Of a DNA stretch of 64,000 bases, positions 1 through 6,836 are shown one piece after another. The DNA is from Streptomyces candidus. Lineage in GTDB: Bacteria > Actinomycetota > Actinomycetes > Streptomycetales > Streptomycetaceae. Every line of letters starts with the position of its first letter. The stretch's first letter is position 1. Location: assembly GCF_014207445.1 (NCBI RefSeq), contig NZ_JACHEM010000001.1:1-64000 (forward strand). The letters run 5' to 3'. The notes beneath the pieces are model-generated. The model did no database searches and had not been told where the DNA came from. It worked only from the letters and a program-made list of their open reading frames with translations. The position numbers and the translations under genes are program-made.

Positions 1-2
1 CC

Positions 3-71
3 GCTGGCATCTGGCACAACTGGACCACCGACGCCGCAGTCAAACGCTCCCTGATCGCCTACGACCACTGA
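3..71 (+). mobile_element. C-terminal end of an IS982-type transposase (cut by window edge)
   Basis: The window opens inside a reading frame whose last 22 residues read AGIWHNWTTD followed by AAVKRSLIAYDH, then TGA at 69-71. The closing pattern WHN..T....RSLIAYDH is the ending I recall for IS982-family transposases in Streptomyces and Frankia. Only the tail is visible, so completeness and terminal inverted repeats cannot be judged. The element would end in the roughly 20 bases between this stop and the stop of the next gene, which is read toward it. The family call rests on a short match. Confidence 0.6.
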
Positions 72-90
72 AGACATCGGACTCATTCAT

Positions 91-708
91 CTAGGTGGCG
101 GGCGCCCACCGGGGATCTCGTCCTCCGAGCCCCACGACGCGGTCCAGGAAGTCCGATCCGTACGGTACGTCCACCACGGGGCCGAACATCGGCTGCCGTG
201 CCGGATTGTCGGCCTCCGGCGCCAGCAGCGCGTACACCACCTGCAGGCTGGGCCGGTCGCACGCGTACGGCTGCCCGGTCGCCCGGGCCAGATCCCAGCC
301 GTGCAGGACGAGTTCGCCGAGCGCGACCTGCGCGGCGACCCCCGCCGTCAGCGTGACGCCGCCCGCCCTGGCCGACCCCTGCCACGCCTCGCCCCTGCGC
401 CAGACCTGCGCGAGCTCCGTGAGCCGTCGCGGAAGGCCCCGCCGCCAGTCCGCGGCGAGAGGACGCCCCGTCCCCTCCGCCAAGGACCTCTCGCTCCAGG
501 CCCCCGTCCGTTTCGCCGCGGCGTCCCGGAACGCCGCGGTGAGTCCCGCCAGATGCGCCAGCAGATCGCGCACCGTGAACTCCGCGCAGGGCGTGGGCCC
601 GTGCAACTGCTCGTCGCCGACTCCGCCGATCAGCTCGGCCACCCGCCGGGCCGCCGGTGCGAGATCGAACACGACGTCGGTGGGGGCGGCGGTCGTGGTG
701 ATGGCCAT
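91..708 (-). CDS. TIGR03086-type metal-binding protein (DinB / mycothiol maleylpyruvate isomerase-like)
   Basis: A 205-residue cytosolic protein of the DinB/MDMPI superfamily. The N-terminal helix bundle carries the signature CAEFTVRDLLAHLAG at residues 41-55 with His52 as a probable metal ligand. A second cluster, ELVLHGWDLARATGQP at about 132-147, carries His136 and Asp139. The length fits the TIGR03086 family, whose members lack a proven substrate. Related enzymes are mycothiol-dependent isomerases or transferases, and mycothiol is the actinobacterial thiol. The ATG at 708 follows a GAGAGGG ribosome site. It stands alone and diverges from the hydrolase at 835. The exact reaction is unknown. 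Confidence 0.8.
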   Translation of the reverse strand: MAITTTAAPTDVVFDLAPAARRVAELIGGVGDEQLHGPTPCAEFTVRDLLAHLAGLTAAFRDAAAKRTGAWSERSLAEGTGRPLAADWRRGLPRRLTELAQVWRRGEAWQGSARAGGVTLTAGVAAQVALGELVLHGWDLARATGQPYACDRPSLQVVYALLAPEADNPARQPMFGPVVDVPYGSDFLDRVVGLGGRDPRWAPAT

Positions 709-834
709 CTTGTCCCTCTCCCTGAAACGGTACGAAGCCCTGCCGTCAGAAAGGACCGGCCCCGCTCCCGAAACTCATCGGCCGGGGCCGAAATTCACGC
801 AGATGATGGCGAAGTCCCATGTCAGGGTGGGTGG

Positions 835-1539
835 ATGAGTGAAGAGACGTCGATTCGCCGACTCGACCTCGGGCACTTCGTACGACCCGCCACCGAGACC
901 GGCACCGGCCACGCGCGCGCGGAGGCGGCGCTCGCCTACCTGGTGCGCCACCCGCAGGGGCTGCTGCTGTTCGACACCGGGATCGGCGCGGGGGATGCCT
1001 ACGCCGAGGACCACTACCGCCCGCGCAGGCGGGAGCTGACCGCCGCCCTGGCAGCGGCCGGGGTCGCCCCGCAGGACCTGACCGCCGTCGTGAACTGCCA
1101 TCTCCACTTCGACCACATCGGCGGCAACCCGCTCCTGGGCGAACTGCGCCCCGGGCTCCCCGTCTTCGTACAGGCCAGAGAACTCGCCGCCGCTCGCGCC
1201 GGGGACTACACCATCGACGCGCTGGTGGACCCGCCCGGACGTGCCGTGGCCTACGAGGAGTTGGACGGCGAGGCGGAGATCCGGCCCGGTGTGACGGTCG
1301 TGCCGACACCGGGGCACACGGACGGTCACCAGTCGCTGGTGGTCGAGCCGACCGCTCCTTCGGGGTGCGTCACGGTCCTGGCCGGTCAGGCCTGCGACGT
1401 CGCCTCCGACTACAGCCACGCGGAACTCGCCCACCGGACGGGCAGCGGTCCTGCGGCCCCTCCGTGGTGGGCGCGGCTGGCCGCGTTCGCGCCGGGGCGC
1501 GTGCTGTTCGCCCACGACCGCGCGGTCTGGACACCGTAG
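835..1539 (+). CDS. Metallo-beta-lactamase-fold hydrolase, N-acyl homoserine lactonase-like
   Basis: A 234-residue cytosolic hydrolase. The zinc motif HLHFDH lies at residues 89-94, with His161 in TPGHTDGHQS, an Asp near 188 (GQACDVAS) and a late His in VLFAHDRAVW. This set and the short size resemble the AHL lactonase branch of the MBL fold. In Streptomyces such proteins may act on other lactones or esters, so quorum quenching is only a possibility. The frame is open far upstream, but the ATG at 835 is preferred because the family begins just before LDLGHF and a GGGTGG run precedes it. Confidence 0.8.
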   Translation: MSEETSIRRLDLGHFVRPATETGTGHARAEAALAYLVRHPQGLLLFDTGIGAGDAYAEDHYRPRRRELTAALAAAGVAPQDLTAVVNCHLHFDHIGGNPLLGELRPGLPVFVQARELAAARAGDYTIDALVDPPGRAVAYEELDGEAEIRPGVTVVPTPGHTDGHQSLVVEPTAPSGCVTVLAGQACDVASDYSHAELAHRTGSGPAAPPWWARLAAFAPGRVLFAHDRAVWTP

Positions 1540-1668
1540 GCATTCCGCCTCCCCGGGACCCGCTGCCTGAGGCCCCTCGAAGCGTTTCCCCCAGGGCAAC
1601 ACGCCGATCCGTACACCGCCTCGCCACTGCCACCCTGGCCGCATCCCCGAGGAGGAGGCGGTCACCCG

Positions 1669-2913
1669 ATGACGGCGAGAACAGGCCACGGCACGGGCCC
1701 GCAGGCCGGGGCGCGGCAGGTGCTGCGGGACCGCAACGCATCCCTCTTCCTCACGGTCGTCGTCGTGACGGGCTTCGGAACGACCGCCCTGTGGCTGGTG
1801 GCGGGTGTGTGGGTCAAGTCGCTCACCGGTTCGGACTCGTTGGCCGCGCTGACCACGTTCTCGATGTGGCTGCCGGTACTGGCGGGGCCGCTGCTGGGGG
1901 CGGTCGCCGACCGGTTTCCGCGCCGGCCACTGCTGGTGGCCGTCAACCTGTCGCTGGCGGTGCTGCTGACGGCACTGTGCGCCGTGGACCGTGCGGACAG
2001 GGTGTGGGTCCTGTTCGGCGTGCTCCTCCTGTACGGGGTCGGCGGCACGCTCTGCCAGGCCGCCGAGTCCGCCCTGGTGGCGACCGCCGTCGGCCCCCGG
2101 CTCCTGGGCGACTTCAACGGGCTGCGGATGACCGCCCAGGAAGGCGTGAAGCTGCTGGCACCGCTGGCCGGGGCGGCGCTCTTCGCCCGGTTCGGCGGGC
2201 CGTCCGTGGCCCTGCTCGATGCGGTCACGTGCGCGCTGGCGGCCGGGCTGGTCATGCTGCTGCGGGTACGGGAGGATCGCCCCGCGCAGCCCACCAGCCC
2301 CAAGGAACCGCGCTACGGGGCCACCAGGGGCAGCCGCTTCCTCCTCGGCTCCGGCGTCCTGCGCCCCCTCCTGCTCGCCGGCGCCGCCACCATGGTGCTG
2401 TCCGGCGTCAACGGGGCCGCGCTCTTCGCCGTCGTGGACGAGGGGCTCGGCCACTCCCCCACCTACGCCGGAGTGATGTACGCGGCGCAGGGCGCGGGCA
2501 CGGTGATCCTGGGCATCCTCGCGCTACCGCTGCTGCGGCGGCTGCCGGAGCGGGTGTTCGCGGCGGCCGGCATCGCTCTGTTCGCCCTGTCGGCGGGGCT
2601 GCGGGCACTGCCGTACGACGCGGTCGTGCTGGTGGCGAGCGCCGGCATCGGGGCCGGGCTGCCGTGCGTGCTGGTCGGCGCGACAACGGCCGTCCAGCGG
2701 GAGGCCCCGGACGCGATGCTGGGACGTGTCTCGGCGAGCGCCCACTTCCTGGTGTACGGCCCGATGGCGGCCGCCATCGCGGCGGGCTCCGCGCTGATCG
2801 CGGTGGTCGACCACCGGGTGGTGCTGGTGGGGATCGCCGGGTGCGGGGTGGCGGTCGCTCTCGCGCTCGTCGTGCGGGGCGGGGCGAATCGCCGTGCCGG
2901 GCGCACCACTTGA
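1669..2913 (+). CDS. MFS transporter, exporter type
   Basis: A 414-residue integral membrane protein with about 12 hydrophobic segments. The loop after the second segment carries GAVADRFPRRPLL, the MFS motif A, at about residues 80-93. Overall layout resembles the MFS_3 group (enterobactin/macrolide exporter type). The start at 1669 follows a strong GAGGAGGAGG site. The last helix ends in a short Arg-rich tail. It sits 129 bases after the lactonase-like gene in the same direction and 84 bases before a dehydrogenase, so co-transcription is possible but not shown. The substrate cannot be read from sequence. Confidence 0.85.
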   Translation: MTARTGHGTGPQAGARQVLRDRNASLFLTVVVVTGFGTTALWLVAGVWVKSLTGSDSLAALTTFSMWLPVLAGPLLGAVADRFPRRPLLVAVNLSLAVLLTALCAVDRADRVWVLFGVLLLYGVGGTLCQAAESALVATAVGPRLLGDFNGLRMTAQEGVKLLAPLAGAALFARFGGPSVALLDAVTCALAAGLVMLLRVREDRPAQPTSPKEPRYGATRGSRFLLGSGVLRPLLLAGAATMVLSGVNGAALFAVVDEGLGHSPTYAGVMYAAQGAGTVILGILALPLLRRLPERVFAAAGIALFALSAGLRALPYDAVVLVASAGIGAGLPCVLVGATTAVQREAPDAMLGRVSASAHFLVYGPMAAAIAAGSALIAVVDHRVVLVGIAGCGVAVALALVVRGGANRRAGRTT

Positions 2914-2997
2914 CGCATCGGTGACCGGCTCCATAGCGTCGCGTCGGTCGCCGCCCCCACCGGTGTGCCCCGTGGAACTCCCGAGGAGCCCCCTTCC

Positions 2998-3828
2998 ATG
3001 TCCGACTCGCCCCGCACCCCCGGCACGCCCCGTACACTCCTGCTCACCGGCGCCGCCGGCGGCATGGGCACCCTGATGCGGGGACTGCTCCCGGCGTACG
3101 GGTACTCGCTGCGGCTCTTCGACGCGACGCCCATCGAGGGCGAGCCGCACGCGGTGACCGCCGATCTGGGCGACAAGCACGCGCTGCGTGAGGCCGTGGC
3201 GGGCGTCGACGCGATCGTGCACCTGGCGGGCATCTCCCTGGAGGCCCCCTTCGAGAAGATCCTCCGCTCGAACATCGAGGGGACGTACAACCTGTACGAG
3301 GCGGCCAGGGAGGCGGGCGTGCGCCGGATCGTCCAGGCCTCCAGCAACCACGCGGTGGGTTTCACCCCGCTGCCGGGTCCGGACGGCCCTCCCGTACCGG
3401 TGGAGACGCCGCACCGCCCGGACACCTTCTACGGGTTGTCCAAGGCCTTCGCCGAGGACCTCGCGCAGCTCTACTGGGACCGCGACGGTCTGGAGACGGT
3501 GTCGGTGCGCATCGGCTCCTGCTTCATGGAACCCACGTCGGTACGGATGCTGTCGCTGTGGCTGAGCCCGGGGGACGCCGCCCGGCTCTTCGACGCGGCG
3601 CTGACCGCGCCGTCGGTGGGGCACGCCGTGGTGTACGGGTCGTCCGCCAACACCCGGCTGCGCTGGGACCTCTCGTCGGCACGCGCGCTCGGCTACGCAC
3701 CGCAGGACGACTCCGAGCAGTACGCGGACAAGCTCCTGGCGGAGCACGGGGAACCGCAGCCGGGAGAGGCGGAACACGATCTTCTGGGCGGCGCGTTCTG
3801 CGTGGACCCGCCGCAATGGCCGTACTGA
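2998..3828 (+). CDS. NAD-dependent epimerase/dehydratase, uronate dehydrogenase-like
   Basis: A 276-residue extended short-chain dehydrogenase. The Rossmann turn TGAAGGMG lies at residues 17-24, the Ser pair SSN at 115-117 and the catalytic YGLSK at 145-149. The stretch LAGISLEAPFE and the segment SSNHAVGF are typical of uronate dehydrogenases, which oxidise glucuronate or galacturonate to aldarolactones with NAD+. The ATG at 2998 is used because the dinucleotide fold begins soon after it; earlier codons in the frame encode Pro/Arg-rich sequence without a domain. Substrate assignment is by resemblance only. Confidence 0.8.
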   Translation: MSDSPRTPGTPRTLLLTGAAGGMGTLMRGLLPAYGYSLRLFDATPIEGEPHAVTADLGDKHALREAVAGVDAIVHLAGISLEAPFEKILRSNIEGTYNLYEAAREAGVRRIVQASSNHAVGFTPLPGPDGPPVPVETPHRPDTFYGLSKAFAEDLAQLYWDRDGLETVSVRIGSCFMEPTSVRMLSLWLSPGDAARLFDAALTAPSVGHAVVYGSSANTRLRWDLSSARALGYAPQDDSEQYADKLLAEHGEPQPGEAEHDLLGGAFCVDPPQWPY

Positions 3829-3880
3829 CCCGGTCCGGCCGTCCGGCCCGCGACTCGCGCCGCCGGGGCGCGGAAACCGG

Positions 3881-3910
3881 TTGCGGGGGCCCGCACTCGG
3901 CGGGAACCAT
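3881..3910 (+). promoter_or_regulatory. Probable leaderless promoter for the 72-residue protein
   Basis: TTGCGG at 3881-3886 and AACCAT at 3905-3910 are separated by 18 bases. The ATG at 3918 begins seven bases after the -10 element, which is where transcription would start, so the mRNA would have no leader. The -10 element is imperfect (A in place of the first T). Confidence 0.4.
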
Positions 3911-3917
3911 GCGGTCC

Positions 3918-4136
3918 ATGCCGAAACCCCAGGGATTCCGTTACGAGCAGCGTGCCGACGGCACCGTCGTCCTCACCCATCGCGAGCGCGCCGCTTCCAC
4001 CCTGCGCGGGGGCCGGGCGGCGAGGTTCCTCGCCGAGGTGGAGTCGGGGGACCCGCAGCTCGTCATGGCCCGCTGGACCGGTGCGTACAAGTTCGGCAAC
4101 GAGCGCACCGCCCGCAATCACCCGCGAAACCGCTGA
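3918..4136 (+). CDS. Small conserved Streptomyces protein, function unknown
   Basis: A 72-residue basic protein beginning MPKPQGFRYEQ, with a short beta-like core (DGTVVLTHRER) and the stretch RAARFLAEVESGDPQ, ending ARWTGAYKFGNERTARNHPRNR. I recall near-identical short proteins in other Streptomyces, and the strong GC3 pattern supports coding. No known domain is visible; the Arg/Lys content hints at nucleic acid contact, which is speculation. An ATG nine bases upstream (3909) would add three residues, but the promoter spacing favours 3918. It stands alone between the dehydrogenase and the TerD gene. Confidence 0.7.
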   Translation: MPKPQGFRYEQRADGTVVLTHRERAASTLRGGRAARFLAEVESGDPQLVMARWTGAYKFGNERTARNHPRNR

Positions 4137-4228
4137 TCAACGCCATCTCCCGGGTCCTGACCGCTTCCTTGACGGAATTCTTCGCAAGGTAAGGGAACGG
4201 CAAAGCCTTCCCGGTCGTTACCCCAGGC

Positions 4229-5461
4229 ATGACCGCAATGACCCCTGGCTCGAACATTCCGCTTCCCACCGCCCGCGTGGCCGTGGACGTGGCCGCCCCG
4301 GTGCGGCTCGACGTATCGGGCCTGCTGCTCACCGCCGACGGCAAAGTGCGTTCCGACGACGACTTCATCTTCTACAACCAGCCCACCGGGCCGGGCGTGA
4401 CCTACCGCTCGGGCAGCGGCTCGGCCCCGGACGCCATCGTGGTGGACACCGGTGCGCTGCCGCCCGGCATCGAGCGGGTTGTGGTCACCGCGAGCCCCGA
4501 CGCGGCCGGCCAGTCGTTCCAGGGCATCGAGCCCACGGCCACGGTGCGCGGCGCCGACGACAACAGCGTGATCGCGTCCTTCACCCCGCCGCAGCTCGGC
4601 TCCGAGACCGCCCTCGTGGTCGTGGAGGTCTACCTCCGCAACGGCGCCTGGAAGGTCCGCGCGGTCGGTCAGGGCTATGCGAACGGCCTGGCGGGCATCG
4701 CCACCGACTTCGGCGTCTCGGTCGAGGAGCCCGCCCAGGCGCCGGCTGCCGCCCCGGTGACGCCTCCTGCCGCACCCGCCTCCGCACCATCCGCTCCCGT
4801 CCCGTCGTACGACCCCCGTCAGGCCGCCCCGCAGCCGCCCGCCGCTCCCCCGGCCGCGCCCGCCGCTCCCGCACCGGGCGCCGGCAAGATCAACCTCGAC
4901 AAGGGCCGGGTCAGCCTCCAGAAGAACCAGACCGTCTCCCTGGTCAAGGGCGGGCAGCCGCTGCTCTCGCAGGTCAAGATGGGCCTGGGCTGGGAGCCCG
5001 CGTTCCGCGGCAAGGACATCGACCTGGATGCCTCGGTCATCGCCTACGGTCCGGACCGCAAGCACATCGACAGCTGCTACTTCGGCAAGCTGTCGATCCT
5101 GAACGGCGCGATCAAGCACTCCGGCGACAACCTGACGGGGGAGGGCGCGGGCGACGACGAGGTCATCGTCGTCGACCTGGGCCGCATCCCGGCGAACGCG
5201 ACCGGGCTGGTGTTCACGGTGAACTCCTTCACCGGGCAGAAGTTCACCGAGGTCGCCAAGGCTTACTGCCGTCTGATCGACGCCCGGACGGGCGAGGAGC
5301 TGGTGCGCTTCGACCTGACCGGTGCGGAGCCGCAGACCGGCGTGATGATGGCGAAGCTGATCAAGCAGTTCAGCGGTGAGTGGGAAATGACCGGTATGGG
5401 GGAATTCGTCAAGTCCCGGACGGTCCGCGGCATGGTGAAGCCCGCCGCTCAGGCTCTTTAA
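4229..5461 (+). CDS. Two-domain TerD-family stress protein
   Basis: A 410-residue cytosolic protein with two TerD-like beta-sandwich domains. The first spans about residues 15-165 and contains LLLTADGKVRSDDDFIFYNQ. A 60-residue Ala/Pro linker follows at about 170-230. The second runs from about 232 to 400 and carries GLGWEP and KDIDLDASVIAY, the acidic residues that bind calcium in TerD. Family members occur in tellurite-resistance and calcium-dependent stress systems and are numerous in Streptomyces, with unclear roles. The second domain keeps the full acidic motif. The first shows the DDDFIFYNQ loop, but its DxDxS calcium site is degenerate (RLDVSGLLL). A second ATG at 4238 is an alternative start. 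No other ter gene is in the window. Confidence 0.88.
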   Translation: MTAMTPGSNIPLPTARVAVDVAAPVRLDVSGLLLTADGKVRSDDDFIFYNQPTGPGVTYRSGSGSAPDAIVVDTGALPPGIERVVVTASPDAAGQSFQGIEPTATVRGADDNSVIASFTPPQLGSETALVVVEVYLRNGAWKVRAVGQGYANGLAGIATDFGVSVEEPAQAPAAAPVTPPAAPASAPSAPVPSYDPRQAAPQPPAAPPAAPAAPAPGAGKINLDKGRVSLQKNQTVSLVKGGQPLLSQVKMGLGWEPAFRGKDIDLDASVIAYGPDRKHIDSCYFGKLSILNGAIKHSGDNLTGEGAGDDEVIVVDLGRIPANATGLVFTVNSFTGQKFTEVAKAYCRLIDARTGEELVRFDLTGAEPQTGVMMAKLIKQFSGEWEMTGMGEFVKSRTVRGMVKPAAQAL

Positions 5462-5549
5462 GGGGCTCCTGGGGCGGGCGAGGACGGAGAGGCCTGGCCC
5501 CGTGACCGACACCACGCGCCCGATGGGTTTGGTCGCCGATGGCCGCACG

Positions 5550-5555
5550 TAGCCT
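5550..5555 (+). promoter_or_regulatory. -10 element of a leaderless promoter
   Basis: TAGCCT ends seven bases before the ATG at 5563, so transcription should begin at or next to the start codon. A GGAAGG run between the two could also act as a ribosome site if initiation is further upstream. No convincing -35 element is seen. Confidence 0.4.
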
Positions 5556-5562
5556 GGAAGGC

Positions 5563-5745
5563 ATGTCCACCACCTCTCCGTCCGCCGCCGGGGCACCGTC
5601 CTCGGGCGCGGACCAGACGAACGCGGCGATTCGCCGGCTCGTGGACGCGCAGACGACGGACGAGGCCTGGCCCTCGGAGGAGTACGAGATGCTCCTCGTC
5701 GAGTGGGCGGCCGCGATGAACGAGACGCCGGAACCGGCCCCGTAG
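5563..5745 (+). CDS. Small acidic protein, function unknown
   Basis: A 60-residue protein: a Ser/Ala/Pro-rich start followed by an acidic helical part (NAAIRRLVDAQTTDEAWPSE, then EYEMLLVEWAAAM). The amphipathic helix suggests a binding partner, but none is apparent. The ATG at 5563 is chosen over 5539 because of the GGAAGG directly before it and the -10 hexamer seven bases upstream. It is followed by a hairpin with a T run. I do not recognise the family with confidence. Confidence 0.6.
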   Translation: MSTTSPSAAGAPSSGADQTNAAIRRLVDAQTTDEAWPSEEYEMLLVEWAAAMNETPEPAP

Positions 5746-5814
5746 ACCTCACCTCGAACAGCGGCCCCGCGAACACCAGCCGCACTGCTTTCAAACCCGC
5801 AGCACCAAACGACT

Positions 5815-5855
5815 CCGCCCCGTTCCCGAATCGTGATGATCCGGATACGGGGCGG
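5815..5855 (+). terminator. Intrinsic terminator between convergent genes
   Basis: CCGCCCCG (5815-5822) pairs with CGGGGCGG (5848-5855); the interior also contains complementary CCGAAT/ATCCGG-type bases. GCGTTTTAT follows on the + strand. It ends the small acidic gene and faces the minus-strand gene that stops at 5884. Confidence 0.65.
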
Positions 5856-5883
5856 GGGCGTTTTATCCCGGAGCCACGGGGGC

Positions 5884-6111
5884 TCAGAGCTTGGTCAACT
5901 TGGAGTAGGGGCTGAGGATCCGCCCCTGGCGTCCGGAAAAGTCGATGAGGACGGCGAGGTCTCCCTCGACCCCCACGACTCGTCCGAGTCCGAATTGATC
6001 ATGCGAAACCCGGTCCCCCACCTCGTAGTTCTCAATGGGCGGGGCGGCCGGGGCCGGGACGTTGAAGGGACTGGACGGCAGGTGTCGCCGGGCTCCGGCT
6101 GGCTTTGTCAT
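5884..6111 (-). CDS. 75-residue protein with a PcrA/UvrD-tail-like (Tudor/CarD-like) domain
   Basis: The C-terminal 50 residues read YEVGDRVSHDQFGLGRVVGV, then a short acidic turn and LAVLIDFSGRQGRILSPYSKLTKL. This is the small SH3/Tudor-like barrel found at the C-terminus of UvrD/PcrA helicases and in CarD-type RNA polymerase-binding factors. Here it stands alone behind a 25-residue Ala/Pro-rich lead. The helicase tail contacts RNA polymerase, so a transcription or repair accessory role is a reasonable guess. A CATACT hexamer lies at 6119-6124, seven bases before the ATG, giving another likely leaderless start. The length is right for a free-standing domain; it does not look truncated. Confidence 0.7.
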   Translation of the reverse strand: MTKPAGARRHLPSSPFNVPAPAAPPIENYEVGDRVSHDQFGLGRVVGVEGDLAVLIDFSGRQGRILSPYSKLTKL

Positions 6112-6492
6112 TACCTTCAGTATGCGCCCACGGGACGGCAGATGCCATGCCCGCCTCCCACTCGCCTCCCAGGTCCGGCCCCTCGCAGGGCTCCCACCGG
6201 CCCCAACGACGCCGGTCGGCCGTGCGCCCCGCCCGGCGTACGGGACACCGTCGCCGGTGCTGTTCAGGACCCGGCGCGGCCGTCGCGGTGGCGCTCCGCC
6301 GCTTCGGCGGTTTCGGGGCCGGCCGGGTCGTCGAAACGCGTCGGGATCGTCGGCGGCGCTTCCCCTTTCGAGTACGCGACCGGCTCGCTGTTCGAACGGG
6401 ACGGGAGGCGCCGGGCCGGGCCGTCGCGCGGGCCCACGGCGTCCCTCCGAGCGTGGACCGTGCCGCCGACCGCGGATCGCTGAGCGCCGACC

Positions 6493-6523
6493 GTAGGCCG
6501 CCGGCCGCCGGCCGCCGGCCTAC
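6493..6523. repeat. GCCGCCGGCC iteration flanked by inverted GTAGGCC/GGCCTAC
   Basis: GTAGGCC at the left and GGCCTAC at the right bracket repeated GCCGCCGGCC units, giving a compact self-complementary block. It lies about 90 bases left of the 22-bp array. It could be a terminator-like or protein-binding structure, or simple GC slippage. Confidence 0.5.
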
Positions 6524-6609
6524 GGAAGCGAGCTGCGCCGGACCCGTCCGCGGGCGTACGCCTACTGCGCCTCCATGCGCACGCGGGCGCGCACGAGCGC
6601 GAGCGCGAG

Positions 6610-6685
6610 CACGTACGTGGGCGAACGCGGGCACGTACGTGGGCGAACGCGGGCACGTACGTGGGCGAACGCGGGCACGTACGTG
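6610..6685. repeat. Tandem array: four CACGTACGTG palindromes at 22-bp spacing
   Basis: Three exact copies of a 22-bp unit (ACGTACGTGG then GCGAACGCGGGC) begin at 6611, 6633 and 6655. A fourth partial copy begins at 6677. Each unit boundary forms the perfect 10-bp palindrome CACGTACGTG, at 6610, 6632, 6654 and 6676. The 22-bp period is close to two helical turns, so all palindromes face the same side of DNA. The array lies about 150 bases upstream of the kinase-like start and reads as a multi-site operator. Confidence 0.9.
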
Positions 6686-6836
6686 GGAGTATGCGGCGGA
6701 GCAGTGGGAACGCGCGCCCGTGGGATGCGTCACTCCTGCGACGGCCGCAACCACGCACCCCCTCCCCCGCGTCGCACACTGCGTCAGGCAGCCACATCCG
6801 CGGCTCGGGGCCGGGTCGACAGAGGGGATCACGGGC

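Larger units (their letters stand above)
6112..6836. other. 725-bp gene-free stretch upstream of the kinase-like gene
   Basis: No frame here has consistent coding third-position bias together with a usable start, although long open frames exist by GC content. The left end carries the promoter of the small minus-strand gene. The middle has Pro/Arg-rich pseudo-coding sequence and a GC-rich hairpin at 6493-6523. The right end carries the 22-bp tandem array at 6610-6685 and then about 150 bases before the kinase start. Confidence 0.6.

Noticed and set aside
6610-6685. CRISPR-like array
   Set aside because: Units are strictly tandem with no variable spacers, and no cas genes are nearby.
6105-6836. 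N-terminal extension of the kinase-like protein from 6105
   Set aside because: The extra residues are Arg/Ala-rich and include translation of the tandem DNA repeats; GAGGGG and the kinase fold place the start at 6837.
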